A stretch of DNA of 44,813 nucleotides. It comes from Spirochaetales bacterium. Lineage in GTDB: Bacteria > Spirochaetota > Spirochaetia > SZUA-6. Positions 16,862 to 25,161 of this stretch are shown here, in pieces. The stretch lies in contig JALUUM010000025.1 of assembly GCA_027021365.1 (NCBI GenBank), forward strand, positions 1 to 44,813. The letters are read 5' to 3'. The position numbers and the translations under genes were made by a program. Numbering within the stretch: position 1 is the stretch's first letter; each line of letters begins with the position of its first letter. The notes under the pieces are model-generated. The model worked only from the letters and a program-made list of their open reading frames with translations, was not told the origin of the DNA and made no database searches.

Positions 16862-16890
16862 ACTATAGACACAATAGCATCCTTTGTTAA
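16862..16890 (-). promoter_or_regulatory. Promoter of the creatininase/binding-protein/kinase operon, apparently leaderless
   Basis: Minus strand TTAACA (16885-16890), 17 bp, TATAGT (16862-16867). The second in-frame ATG (16855) begins 6 bp after the -10. A further perfect TTGACA at 16913-16918 with TAACCT (16890-16895) at 17 bp could be a second, upstream promoter giving a short leader. Confidence 0.6.
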
Positions 16891-16972
16891 GGTTACATCT
16901 CTCCTAAATTACTGTCAAAGCCATTGAATTCATTTCAAAATCCTCAAAAACCGTTTAAAATACTGAAAACTG

Positions 16973-17001
16973 TTGAAATTAATTGAACAATGCTTTATAA
17001 A
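16973..17001 (+). promoter_or_regulatory. ndk operon promoter
   Basis: TTGAAA (16973-16978), 17-bp spacer, TATAAA (16996-17001). The leader is about 53 nt and ends in the ribosome-binding site AGAGGTGAG before the ATG at 17061. It diverges from the creatininase promoter. Confidence 0.7.
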
Positions 17002-17060
17002 AAGCTTGCCTGATTGAAGAAATCTAAAACATTAATATATGCACAAAGAGGTGAGTCATT

Positions 17061-17513
17061 ATGTCTTGTGAACGTACTTTTGTCATGCTTAAACCGGGAA
17101 CACTGGAGAGAAGGCTGGTAGGCCGAATACTGGAAAGACTTGAAAATTGCTGTTTGAAGATTATAGCATTGAAACTTATGCGAATTCCCAGAGATCTTGC
17201 CGAAGAACACTATGCAGAGCACCGTGGAAAGGATTTTTATCCTCCATTGATCGATTACATTACATCCAGCCCTGTCATTGTCATGGTAATAGAAGGTGAA
17301 AACTCAATAGCAAAGGTGAGAAAAATTGCAGGCGCAACGAATCCCATGGAAGCCTTACCCGGGACGATAAGGGGAGACTTTGCTCTTACCACTAAGAAAA
17401 ACGTGATTCATGCTTCCGATTCGTTGGAAAGCGCACAACGTGAGATAAATCTCTTTTTTAAAGAAGAAGAATTAATAGATTACGAGGTACCAAATGAAAA
17501 ATGGATCAGATGA
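17061..17513 (+). CDS. ndk: Nucleoside-diphosphate kinase
   Basis: A 150-residue NDK that moves the terminal phosphate from ATP to other nucleoside diphosphates through a phosphohistidine. The catalytic segment NVIHASDS with His117 is intact, and TFVMLKPGTLERRLVG, HYAEHRGKDFY and GTIRGDFA are canonical. The protein is slightly longer than the usual 130-140 residues because of a short C-terminal tail (ELIDYEVPNEKWIR). AGAGGTGAG precedes the ATG. The next gene, pepF, begins inside the last 20 bp. Confidence 0.96.
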   Translation: MSCERTFVMLKPGTLERRLVGRILERLENCCLKIIALKLMRIPRDLAEEHYAEHRGKDFYPPLIDYITSSPVIVMVIEGENSIAKVRKIAGATNPMEALPGTIRGDFALTTKKNVIHASDSLESAQREINLFFKEEELIDYEVPNEKWIR

Positions 17514-19296
17514 AGTAAGAATAGGAAGATCGGAGAATCTGCCGAAGTGGGATTTAACGGATATCTATCCAGGTCTGGATTCCGCCAGTTTCAAGAATGA
17601 CCTGGATGAGTACAATGAACATTTATCCAGGCTCCAGGTTATCGTAGAGGCCGGTGAAACACTGAACGCGGAAAAAATAGAGGAATACATAAGAATTTCT
17701 AACAGAATCAATGATCTCAAGGAAAACCTCGATACGTATACCTACCTCATGTATTCCACCGATTCATACAACCGGGATGCAATAGAAAAGATCAATCTCC
17801 TTGAAGAAGCTGCAATACCTCTGAAAAAAATACGGGTAATTTTCAGGAAAAAGCTGAAAAAACTGAGTCAGCACATAGATGAAATAATCAGTGGTAATGA
17901 CTTTCTCAAACCATACGAGTTCTTCCTGAAAGAAGAATTATTCCTCAGCAACAGGCAGATGAGTGAGAGAGAAGAAGAACTGGCGAGCGATCTGTCACGT
18001 GCAGGGGCAGATGCATGGAGCAGACTTCATGATACAATCACATCACAACTGAAAGTTATCTGGGATGAGACAACCGGGGAGAAGAAAACTGTGACCCAAT
18101 TAAGGGCTCTGGCACACGATCCGGACAGAGTAACAAGAAAGAGAGCCTTTCAAAAGGAGATAGAAGCCTGGGAAACGGTGAAGACACCCCTTTCCTTTGC
18201 ACTGAACGGTGTTAAAGGGTTCTCTGTAATTCTAAACAAGAGAAGAAATTATTCCAGTACACTCGAAAAGTCTATTATTCAGTCACGAATCACCAGGAAA
18301 ACACTGGATTCTCTTATCGCGGCGATGCAGGAGTCACTTCCCTATTTCAGAAATTACTTCAAAGCAAAGGCTAAGTTACTTGGTTTGAATAAGCTGGCCT
18401 TCTATGACCTCTTTGCCCCTGTAGGCAGCATTACGAGAAAGTGGAGCTTTAGCGAAGCAAGAGATTTTATTACAGAGCAATTTGCAAACTTCTCCGATGA
18501 ACTTGGCAACTTTGCAAGGCAAGCTTTCTCCCGGGGATGGATAGATGCACAACCAAGAGACGGGAAGGTTGGTGGTGCTTACTGCGCCACTGTTCCCTTG
18601 AAGGCGGAATCAAGAATAATGTGTAACTTCGACGGTTCTTTCAAGTCAGTCTCAACGGTAGCTCACGAACTCGGTCATGGCTATCACCATCATGTGCTGA
18701 GAACAACCCCAAACATTTTGCGTACATATCCCATGACACTTGCCGAAACAGCATCTATTTTCTGTGAAAACATTGTTTTCAACGGTGCCCTTGCCGATTT
18801 CAGGGGAGAGGAAAGGCTTGCCGCACTGGAAGTTTTCCTGGCAGACCAGTCACAGGTGATCGTAGACATCCTGTCCAGATTCCTCTTCGAATCAGAAGTT
18901 ATGAAAATACGAGAAAAGAAGGAACTCTCTCCCGAAGAGCTGAACGAGTTGATGATCGATGCACAGAAAAAAACCTATGGGAATGCTCTGAATCAGGATG
19001 AACTCCATCCGTACATGTGGGCGGTAAAGACACACTACTACAATGCAGATTTTGCCTTTTACAACTTTCCCTATGCATTTGGTTTACTCTTCGGAATCGG
19101 CCTCTATTCAAGATTCAGGGAGGAAGGAAAGAGCTTCTCCGAAAAATACCGGGAACTTCTCTCAAATACAGGCATGAAATCAGCCAATGACCTCACACGT
19201 GATGCAGGTTTCGATATAGAGAGTATTGACTTCTGGAGAAGTGGTATTAATATTATCAAGGAGCGAATAGATCAGTTCATAAGTGAAGGAGAGTGA
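17494..19296 (+). CDS. pepF: Oligoendopeptidase F (M3 family)
   Basis: A 600-residue cytosolic zinc endopeptidase that cuts oligopeptides. The zinc motif is VAHELGHGYHHHVL, with the third ligand Glu in LAETASIFCEN. The N-terminal helical domain (SENLPKWDLTDIYPGLDS) is typical of the PepF/pz-peptidase group, and the length matches. The ATG at 17494 overlaps ndk by 20 bp and has GAGGT just upstream, inside ndk, so the two are cotranscribed. Confidence 0.94.
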   Translation: MKNGSDEVRIGRSENLPKWDLTDIYPGLDSASFKNDLDEYNEHLSRLQVIVEAGETLNAEKIEEYIRISNRINDLKENLDTYTYLMYSTDSYNRDAIEKINLLEEAAIPLKKIRVIFRKKLKKLSQHIDEIISGNDFLKPYEFFLKEELFLSNRQMSEREEELASDLSRAGADAWSRLHDTITSQLKVIWDETTGEKKTVTQLRALAHDPDRVTRKRAFQKEIEAWETVKTPLSFALNGVKGFSVILNKRRNYSSTLEKSIIQSRITRKTLDSLIAAMQESLPYFRNYFKAKAKLLGLNKLAFYDLFAPVGSITRKWSFSEARDFITEQFANFSDELGNFARQAFSRGWIDAQPRDGKVGGAYCATVPLKAESRIMCNFDGSFKSVSTVAHELGHGYHHHVLRTTPNILRTYPMTLAETASIFCENIVFNGALADFRGEERLAALEVFLADQSQVIVDILSRFLFESEVMKIREKKELSPEELNELMIDAQKKTYGNALNQDELHPYMWAVKTHYYNADFAFYNFPYAFGLLFGIGLYSRFREEGKSFSEKYRELLSNTGMKSANDLTRDAGFDIESIDFWRSGINIIKERIDQFISEGE

Positions 19297-19307
19297 AGGA
19301 GTAAGAC

Positions 19308-19652
19308 ATGGTAAAACACGAGGCTGATGTAAAGAGAGTCAAACTTTCCGGAGATGATTTAAGAAATGTAGAGAAACAGATACTTATTGGCCCGGCAGAT
19401 GGTTTCGATGGCTTCTTCAGGGTTTTTTCCATAAAACCGGGTGGTAACACGCCATATCATAAACATACATGGTGGCATGCAAACTACGTACTGGAAGGTA
19501 AGGGAAAGATAGTCTTGGAAGGCAAGGATCATCCTATTGAAAAGGGTTCTGTTGCCTACATAGAGGGGAATAAGATACATCAGTTCGTAAACACGGGAAA
19601 TACTGAATTGCGTTTCATATGTCTCGTACCCCCGGATGGCGATTCGTACTAA
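19308..19652 (+). CDS. Small cupin-domain protein
   Basis: A 114-residue single-domain cupin. Motif 1 (GGNTPYHKHTWWHANYVLEGKG) supplies His-x-His and a Glu, and motif 2 (GSVAYIEGNKIHQFVNTG) the last His, so a metal site is likely. Function ranges from isomerases and dioxygenases to sensors, so no substrate can be given. AAGGAG precedes the ATG; it follows pepF by 11 bp and should be its operon mate. Confidence 0.85.
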   Translation: MVKHEADVKRVKLSGDDLRNVEKQILIGPADGFDGFFRVFSIKPGGNTPYHKHTWWHANYVLEGKGKIVLEGKDHPIEKGSVAYIEGNKIHQFVNTGNTELRFICLVPPDGDSY

Positions 19653-19699
19653 CCCGGAATAAACGTATCAAGGCATTACAAGCCGTAACAACGAGACAA

Positions 19700-21034
19700 T
19701 CAGCAAGACAGCTCTCTGGCAAGCTGTTTCATCCTATCCAGATCATCTGTTGTAAATCCTTCCCACTGCATAGGAAATATAGAATTATTGTGGGTTAGAG
19801 GCTCATCCTCGATGGGGAAATGTGAGAATTTCAGGCTATCCATGTACATCGGTGTTCCAGGAACCGGAGAGTACTCTGCAACGAAGATCCTGACCCCGAA
19901 ATCGGAAACAAAACGTATAGATTCTTCCACTTCTTCCCATCTCTGGCGAGGAAGACCGGCAAGGATATAGACTCCAATCTCTCTTCCACTAAATCCGGCT
20001 TCTTTGAGCATGGCAATCCTTTCGGGGAAACTTTCCAAATCAAGTTTGCCATCATTCAGACGGTGAAATTCCTTCTTTGAACTCTCCAGTCCTATTCGCA
20101 CCTCCCTGAAACCAGCCTCCTTCATGAGCCTTACCGTATCGAAATCGAGGTAAGATAGGTGTATGCCATTGGGCACATAAAAATTAACTTTGGGACCTCT
20201 CTTCACAACCATTTCAAGAAATGGCTTTAAAACCTCTTCCTTTCTGAAAAGAAGGGCATCATCGTAAAAGGCAAAATTCTCTGTCCCGAGCTCATCGTGT
20301 ATCTTGCACAACCTCTCATAACTCTTCTCTGCATTTCCCTTTTTGAAACTCTCATAAAAGACCCTCGATGCGCAGTACCTGCACCTGAAGGGGCAACCCT
20401 CGTTTAGAACTATCACAGCAGCATCTCCATATAACTCCTTGGGGATCAACATCTCAGCATTTGAAACATCCGCTGGTGGAACCGGCACGGGCAAACCCGA
20501 TCTTTCAAGCACAGCGGGTAATTCCTCGAATGCACTTCCCGATACAACAAAATCAGCACCGATCTTACTCTTTGCATGTTTCTCACAGAGAGTGGCATAG
20601 ATTCCTCCGATAACGATCGGCACTCTTAAGAAGAGTTTTCTGCTAACCTCCACTGCTTCTATGACACCAAGGTACCAGTATGTCATTCCCGTGCCTATGA
20701 GAACCACATCAGGATTATGAAGTTTCATTCGCCTTTCAAAGGCCTCCACTGTAATTCCATACCTTGCAAATCTTCGCTTGATCCCCTTCAATACATCCGG
20801 TTTTTTCACAACCATCCTGAAAAACTTGCCAGTTCCATCCTGTTTTCTCCTCGGATGACCCAGAACTCTTTCACTTTCGCTGTCCCTGTAGTCGAGTGCG
20901 TTCACCAGCTTTACCTCATAACCGGACTCTTCCAGCCATTTCCCTATCCGAAGGAGTCCGTATGGTTTGAGGTAGAGATCGTAAAGCGCGAAGTCATAGA
21001 CGGGAGGTGATACCAGTAATGCGAGAGGCTTCAC
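19700..21034 (-). CDS. B12-binding-type radical SAM protein
   Basis: A 444-residue radical SAM enzyme. The iron-sulfur motif CPFRCRYC (Cys 214, 218, 221) follows an N-terminal region of about 190 residues (LALLVSPPVYDF, GLLRIGKWLEESGYEVKLVNA, IGTGMTYWYLG, IVIGGIYATLC) with the layout of a cobalamin-binding domain, although no DxHxxG is evident. The C-terminal part has the usual TIM-barrel strands (VRIGLESSKKEFHR, GVYILAGLPRQ). The start is GTG at 21034: it forms a GTGA overlap with the stop of the hydrolase gene and has AAGGA 5 bp upstream. The target, perhaps a lipid or glycolipid given the glycosyltransferase and hydrolase in the operon, is unknown. Confidence 0.85.
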   Translation of the reverse strand: MKPLALLVSPPVYDFALYDLYLKPYGLLRIGKWLEESGYEVKLVNALDYRDSESERVLGHPRRKQDGTGKFFRMVVKKPDVLKGIKRRFARYGITVEAFERRMKLHNPDVVLIGTGMTYWYLGVIEAVEVSRKLFLRVPIVIGGIYATLCEKHAKSKIGADFVVSGSAFEELPAVLERSGLPVPVPPADVSNAEMLIPKELYGDAAVIVLNEGCPFRCRYCASRVFYESFKKGNAEKSYERLCKIHDELGTENFAFYDDALLFRKEEVLKPFLEMVVKRGPKVNFYVPNGIHLSYLDFDTVRLMKEAGFREVRIGLESSKKEFHRLNDGKLDLESFPERIAMLKEAGFSGREIGVYILAGLPRQRWEEVEESIRFVSDFGVRIFVAEYSPVPGTPMYMDSLKFSHFPIEDEPLTHNNSIFPMQWEGFTTDDLDRMKQLARELSC

Positions 21035-21834
21035 TTTATCCTTTTTTCTATAAAATCCAGGGAAAGAGAAAACACCTCGTTTATACATGGATGGCTCCTA
21101 AAAGTATGGTCACCACCCTTGATAACATGATGTTCAGCCCTCTCTCCGAAAAGCCTTGAGTATTCGTATGATACCTCGAGAGGTACAGTGGGATCCTCAT
21201 CCCCGTGAAGAATCAGGACATCCCCTCTGTAATGTGAGGCCGCCTTCATGATTTCCACAGACATTACATCGTCCACGAATTCCTTTCCGATGAGAAGTCC
21301 ATTGCTGTCAAGCGGGTTCACATCCATATTGATATTTTTCACGCCAACTTCTCTTTTCTTCCTCTCAATTTCCTCCATGTGAGCAAGGAAAAGCTTTTTC
21401 ATCTCTCCAGCTGCCGACCAGAGAATTAGTCCCCTTACCCTTTCTCCCAACTCACCTGCAAGGCAACTTGCAATGGAACCACCCATACTCAAGCCAAGTA
21501 AAAATATCCTGTCGCTGTCGAAGGATTTACCATCCGAAACATAACTGAAAATATCCCTTGCATCCTGTAGTTCACCGGAGAAAGTCATCTTCTCGAAACT
21601 CCCCTCACTCTCTCCACTGCCCCAGAAATCGAACCTCACACTGGCAATGCCGTGCTCTAAAAGAAGCCTTGAAAACCGAACAAACATGAAACTCGGCTCC
21701 ATTCTGTTTCCCGTAAAGCCATGAAACATTATCACTACAGGAGGTTTTTCTCCACTATCAGGAATATCCGGAATATGTACCATACCCTTAAGCAAACCAT
21801 TCATGACTTTGAGTTCGACAAATTCTTCTCTCAT
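21031..21834 (-). CDS. Alpha/beta hydrolase (serine esterase/peptidase-like)
   Basis: A 267-residue cytosolic alpha/beta hydrolase. The nucleophile elbow is GLSMGGS, the acid is in LHGDEDPTVPLEVS, and the histidine is in GGDHTF; the oxyanion part is MFHGFTGN. All triad residues are present. Family members are acyl esterases, feruloyl esterases or dienelactone hydrolase-like, so specificity is open. The ATG overlaps the upstream glycosyltransferase stop by 4 bp (ATGA), and its own end overlaps the radical SAM start by 4 bp, so all three are translationally coupled. Confidence 0.9.
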   Translation of the reverse strand: MREEFVELKVMNGLLKGMVHIPDIPDSGEKPPVVIMFHGFTGNRMEPSFMFVRFSRLLLEHGIASVRFDFWGSGESEGSFEKMTFSGELQDARDIFSYVSDGKSFDSDRIFLLGLSMGGSIASCLAGELGERVRGLILWSAAGEMKKLFLAHMEEIERKKREVGVKNINMDVNPLDSNGLLIGKEFVDDVMSVEIMKAASHYRGDVLILHGDEDPTVPLEVSYEYSRLFGERAEHHVIKGGDHTFRSHPCINEVFSLSLDFIEKRIK

Positions 21835-22721
21835 TCTTTCTCCTCTCTCTTATCACGTTCATACCGCTTTCCAACCCTGAGAACAGATTCATCCACACCC
21901 ATGGCTGTCAACTGTCTGATAAATTTATGTCTTATTCGATTGAAACTGGAAAGCAACCTCAATACCATTCTTCTCTGCCTTCCAGTCCTCATCCTTGCAC
22001 TCTTGGCAATCAGCTCTTTCGAGAATTTCCCATACTCATAATCAATCTTTTCATCGGACTTTCCGGTGAAGAAAAAAACAATCGAAGAGCGAATCATCTT
22101 TTGAATCATATTTGATAGCCCTTCTACTTCCAGTCTCCTTGCAGAAACATAGATATAAAACTGATTATAGACCCTGAAACGTCCTATTTCAGATGCACGA
22201 AAGATGTAATCGTGGTCTTCCGAGGTTCTTCTCGACTCCTCAAATCCACCGATCCGCCTGTGAAGCCTCCTTGTTACCAGGATACATGCTCCCCCACCCT
22301 GTGGTTTTATAAACTCCATCAGTTTCAAGTAACTGTTGGCAAGTTCAAAGAGTGTCTTGTATATCTTTTTATCACTATCGATAGGCTTGTACACAGGAAT
22401 GCAGATATCGATAAAATCCTCATCGAACTGTTTCAGCAAGCTCTTAAGGAAACCATCAGGCATTACTGTATCTGCATCGACAAACAAGAGGTATTCACCC
22501 CTTGCGGCCCTGGCACCATTGTTTCTTGCAACGGCAGGGAGCCCTCCCTCTACAATCCTTGCTCCGTATCTCTTTGCAATTTCGACAGTCTTATCCGTTG
22601 AGTTATTATCTGCAATAATTATCTCACGATTGTCCACACCCTGCCTTTCGATGCTCTCTAGCAGCCTGGGGAGATACTCCTCTTCATTGAAGGTGGGAAT
22701 AATTATACTCAATTCAACCAT
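21831..22721 (-). CDS. Family 2 glycosyltransferase
   Basis: A 296-residue inverting glycosyltransferase with a GT-A fold. The N-terminus ELSIIIPTFNEEEYL, the nucleotide-binding ADNNSTDKT and the DADT metal motif (YLLFVDADTVMPDGF) are standard, followed by GGFEESRRTSEDHDY. There are no transmembrane helices, so it acts at the inner face of the membrane or in the cytoplasm. Donor and acceptor sugars or lipids are unknown. First gene of a three-gene coupled operon; the promoter at 22734-22762 leaves only a few bases of leader and no Shine-Dalgarno sequence. Confidence 0.9.
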   Translation of the reverse strand: MVELSIIIPTFNEEEYLPRLLESIERQGVDNREIIIADNNSTDKTVEIAKRYGARIVEGGLPAVARNNGARAARGEYLLFVDADTVMPDGFLKSLLKQFDEDFIDICIPVYKPIDSDKKIYKTLFELANSYLKLMEFIKPQGGGACILVTRRLHRRIGGFEESRRTSEDHDYIFRASEIGRFRVYNQFYIYVSARRLEVEGLSNMIQKMIRSSIVFFFTGKSDEKIDYEYGKFSKELIAKSARMRTGRQRRMVLRLLSSFNRIRHKFIRQLTAMGVDESVLRVGKRYERDKREEKE

Positions 22722-22733
22722 TTGTCATCTAGT

Positions 22734-22762
22734 ATAATATATGTATTGGGATATCTGGACAA
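22734..22762 (-). promoter_or_regulatory. Glycosyltransferase operon promoter, face to face with the tRNA promoter
   Basis: Minus strand TTGTCC (22757-22762), 17 bp, TATTAT (22734-22739); a second possible -10, TATACT, lies at 22731-22736. The start falls within about 2-6 nt of the ATG at 22721. Confidence 0.6.
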
Positions 22763-22784
22763 CAGGAAATATTTTTACTATATT
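22756..22784 (+). promoter_or_regulatory. tRNA-Cys promoter
   Basis: TGGACA (22756-22761), 17 bp, TATATT (22779-22784), about 15 bp before the tRNA. Its -35 lies on the same seven base pairs as the -35 of the divergent glycosyltransferase promoter. Confidence 0.65.
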
Positions 22785-22799
22785 CTATTTGAATTGAAT

Positions 22800-22871
22800 G
22801 GCGCCGTACCCAAGTGGTAAGGGAGAGGTCTGCAAAACCTTTATGCACCGGTTCGAATCCGGTCGGCGCCT
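22800..22871 (+). tRNA. tRNA-Cys (anticodon GCA)
   Basis: A full cloverleaf: acceptor stem GGCGCCG (22800-22806) with CGGCGCC (22864-22870), D arm CCC/GGG around AAGTGGTAA, anticodon stem GAGGT/ACCTT with loop CTGCAAA (anticodon GCA), and T arm with GTTCGAATC. The discriminator base is T (U73), the identity element for cysteine. CCA is not encoded. The 3' 31 bp overlap, antisense, the end of the DUF89 gene. Confidence 0.97.
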
Positions 22872-23761
22872 TTCTTCTCTTTTTCCGATGCAAGATTGTA
22901 TCTTAGGACCGTATCTCCGATCTTGACCTTTAACTCCCTTGCTATCACTGCACACTTGGCTTTGAGAAGAAAGAATATTGGATAGTGTGTATCAGATAAG
23001 CCCTCATAGTTTCCCTGTCCCTTGGAGATGACAATGTCAGCCCTATCAAGCTCCTCTAGAAAGGCCTTGGAAACTTGATCAAGTATGGCCCCAGGCACGG
23101 CCAGTCCGTTATCCATAACAGGAACAATACCCGCCAATCCGACAGCTTCAGCATCCTCGTAGGTTGCATCGTTTATAATGGGTGCTTTCTTCACGACGAG
23201 TTTCACCCTGTTTCTGTGATTGGGAATTTCCTCTATTAGGATCCTGTCGAATACTATTTCACCAGTATTGTCAGCGAGGTATAGTATGCTTCCTGCTTCT
23301 TTCAGAAGATCTCTGAATGTTTCAAAGTCATTGATTGCCAGATTCCTGCCAATTGCATCTTCAATGATATGTTCTATCTCTATCTTTTCGGAAAGTTCTC
23401 CAACCCCGAAATCGATTATGTTTCCGGCAATGGCAAGTTTTACAGCGGTTTCCAGAGGTGAGGTTGACTTCTTTACAAGCCCCTTCATGTATCGGTAGAG
23501 AGAAAGAGCCTTCTCGTTATACTGTCTCTTTATTTCAATGTAAGGGTCACCGTTATTCCCCAGTTCTCTTATCAGCTTGTGAATAGCCATTCCGATATGA
23601 ACCGGAGTTATTTCATCTGATCTCTCTTCTGCCACAACCAGTATTTCTCGAAGTACTTCCTTTACGATTTCATACCTCAGGTTTTCATCTTTTGTTACTA
23701 CTGCGGATGCCTCTATTGCCTGTTTGAGAAAACAGGGATAACACTCCAACCCGACCTTCAT
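22841..23761 (-). CDS. DUF89/ARMT1-like metal-dependent phosphatase
   Basis: A 306-residue protein of the DUF89 (ARMT1-like) family, metal-dependent phosphatases that remove damaged or unwanted sugar and metabolite phosphates. Supporting blocks are the N-terminal CYPC pair (VGLECYPCFLKQAIEA), the metal-binding LADNTGEIVFDRIL and KGQGNYEGLSD. The last nine codons (GADRIRTGA) are simply the tRNA-Cys gene read backwards, so the natural C-terminus may have been replaced or extended. It sits 17 bp after the zinc-ribbon gene and may be the tail of the ABC importer operon, where a sugar-phosphate phosphatase would fit; this is inference. Confidence 0.85.
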   Translation of the reverse strand: MKVGLECYPCFLKQAIEASAVVTKDENLRYEIVKEVLREILVVAEERSDEITPVHIGMAIHKLIRELGNNGDPYIEIKRQYNEKALSLYRYMKGLVKKSTSPLETAVKLAIAGNIIDFGVGELSEKIEIEHIIEDAIGRNLAINDFETFRDLLKEAGSILYLADNTGEIVFDRILIEEIPNHRNRVKLVVKKAPIINDATYEDAEAVGLAGIVPVMDNGLAVPGAILDQVSKAFLEELDRADIVISKGQGNYEGLSDTHYPIFFLLKAKCAVIARELKVKIGDTVLRYNLASEKEKKGADRIRTGA

Positions 23762-23778
23762 TCCTTATACCACCTTTC

Positions 23779-24081
23779 TTACTGCCCAAAAAGCTTTCTG
23801 ATTCTTTCTTCAGCCTTCTTTTTCTTGTCCGTTGCTTGCCCCAGGCCTGTACGAGATGGCTCTGAAACTTCTTTGAACCTGAAGTATTCACAGAAGTTAG
23901 CCCGGTCTTTCTCTCTCACAGGCTCCCCAATTGTTTCCAGACAATCCCAGTGAGCTCCTTTACTGTAATACTTGCAGTTGTAGCAAATCTTCAAATCCTT
24001 TCCACAGTTGGGACATTCACTGTTCCTGTAGATTTGAATCTTATCATCTATCCTTGCCTTACAGAAGTAACATACCCTCAT
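23779..24081 (-). CDS. Small zinc-ribbon protein
   Basis: A 100-residue protein with four Cys pairs or single ligands: CYFCK, CPNCGK, CYNCKYY, and later Cys in HWDCLET and FCEYF. The first pairs form a rubredoxin-like or zinc-ribbon knuckle; the second part (ICYNCKYYSKGAHWDC) looks like a second metal site. The C-terminal 30 residues are charged and probably disordered. No enzyme function is visible. AGGAG lies 8 bp before the ATG. It is 14 bp after the lacI-type gene and 17 bp before DUF89, on the same strand. Confidence 0.75.
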   Translation of the reverse strand: MRVCYFCKARIDDKIQIYRNSECPNCGKDLKICYNCKYYSKGAHWDCLETIGEPVREKDRANFCEYFRFKEVSEPSRTGLGQATDKKKKAEERIRKLFGQ

Positions 24082-24095
24082 ATTTATACTCCTAT

Positions 24096-25100
24096 TTATG
24101 AAGATCCTCTGACTATTAGCTGCGTCGGTAAAATAATCTTAGGTCTACGCTGAACAGAACCTTCTATCATGAGAATCAAATTTTCCATCGCAATTGTGCC
24201 CATTTCATATATGGGAGGTTTAACCGTAGTCAGTGGCGGGGAGAGATACTCCGAAAAAAAGGCATCATCAAAACCGGCGATGGCGATCTCTCCCGGTACC
24301 TCGATATTGTTCTCTTTTGCATATATTAGAACCCCCAATGCCATTCGGTCATTTGCAGCAAATACAGCATCGACTCTGTTCTCTTTCAGAGTATTTTTAG
24401 CAATCTCATACCCACTCTTCTTGGAATAATCACCTTCCACATGGATAACAGAAGAAAAATTGATTCCCTTTTCCGATAACCCTAATTTAAAACCATATGC
24501 GCGGTCATTTGAATCCACATTGTTAGCCGGGCCAGAAATGAAAAGAATTCTTTTATAATTCCTTTCAGCAAAATGATGTGCCATTTCTCTGGCTCCGCCA
24601 ATATTGTCTATTTTTATAGAGGGAAAATTGTAACCTGGTATAGGATTTCCTATTAAAATAAATGGGAAGTTTTGTCTATCAAGTTTCTTAACAAAATCAA
24701 TGTTATCAGCGGGGTCTTTAGTATTCCTGATGATAAAACCATCAACTCTATTTGCTCTCAACAAATCTAAAGCTGCTTCTTTATAATTTTTTGTTCTTAC
24801 CAGGATATAATAGTTTTTCTCCGATGCAACTTCTTCCAATCCATCCAACAGGGTAGAATAGTATGACCGCCATATCTCGGGCAAAAGAATCGCTATTGTT
24901 CTGGTTTTGCCACCTGATAATGCAGTTGCATTTGCATTTGGCTTGTAACCAAGTTCTTTTATAGCCATTTTGATTTTCTTTACCGTTAATGGTTTGACAT
25001 TACCCTCATTATTGATAACTCTCGAAATTGTTGCTCTTGAATAACCACAGTAATTTGCAACATCCTCGATAGTTACATTGTCATGCAGTTTATCTTTCAT
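24096..25100 (-). CDS. LacI family transcriptional repressor
   Basis: A 334-residue repressor. The DNA-binding head is NVTIEDVANYCGYSRATISRVINNEGNVKP with the hinge helix GYKPNANATAL, followed by a periplasmic-binding-protein-like sugar sensor (TIAILLPEIWRSYYSTLLDGLEE to IAGFDDAFFSEYLSPPLTTV). Several in-frame ATGs exist (25127, 25112, 25100); I take 25100 because GGGGAAG lies just upstream, but 25112 is possible. It is the sixth gene of the ABC importer operon and very probably the protein that binds the operator at 29919-29958, which would make the circuit autoregulated by the imported ligand. Confidence 0.92.
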   Translation of the reverse strand: MKDKLHDNVTIEDVANYCGYSRATISRVINNEGNVKPLTVKKIKMAIKELGYKPNANATALSGGKTRTIAILLPEIWRSYYSTLLDGLEEVASEKNYYILVRTKNYKEAALDLLRANRVDGFIIRNTKDPADNIDFVKKLDRQNFPFILIGNPIPGYNFPSIKIDNIGGAREMAHHFAERNYKRILFISGPANNVDSNDRAYGFKLGLSEKGINFSSVIHVEGDYSKKSGYEIAKNTLKENRVDAVFAANDRMALGVLIYAKENNIEVPGEIAIAGFDDAFFSEYLSPPLTTVKPPIYEMGTIAMENLILMIEGSVQRRPKIILPTQLIVRGSS

Positions 25101-25161
25101 GAACTTCCCCATATGATTCCTATACATTTAATTAAAAATACCCAATAACAAATATATAGCA

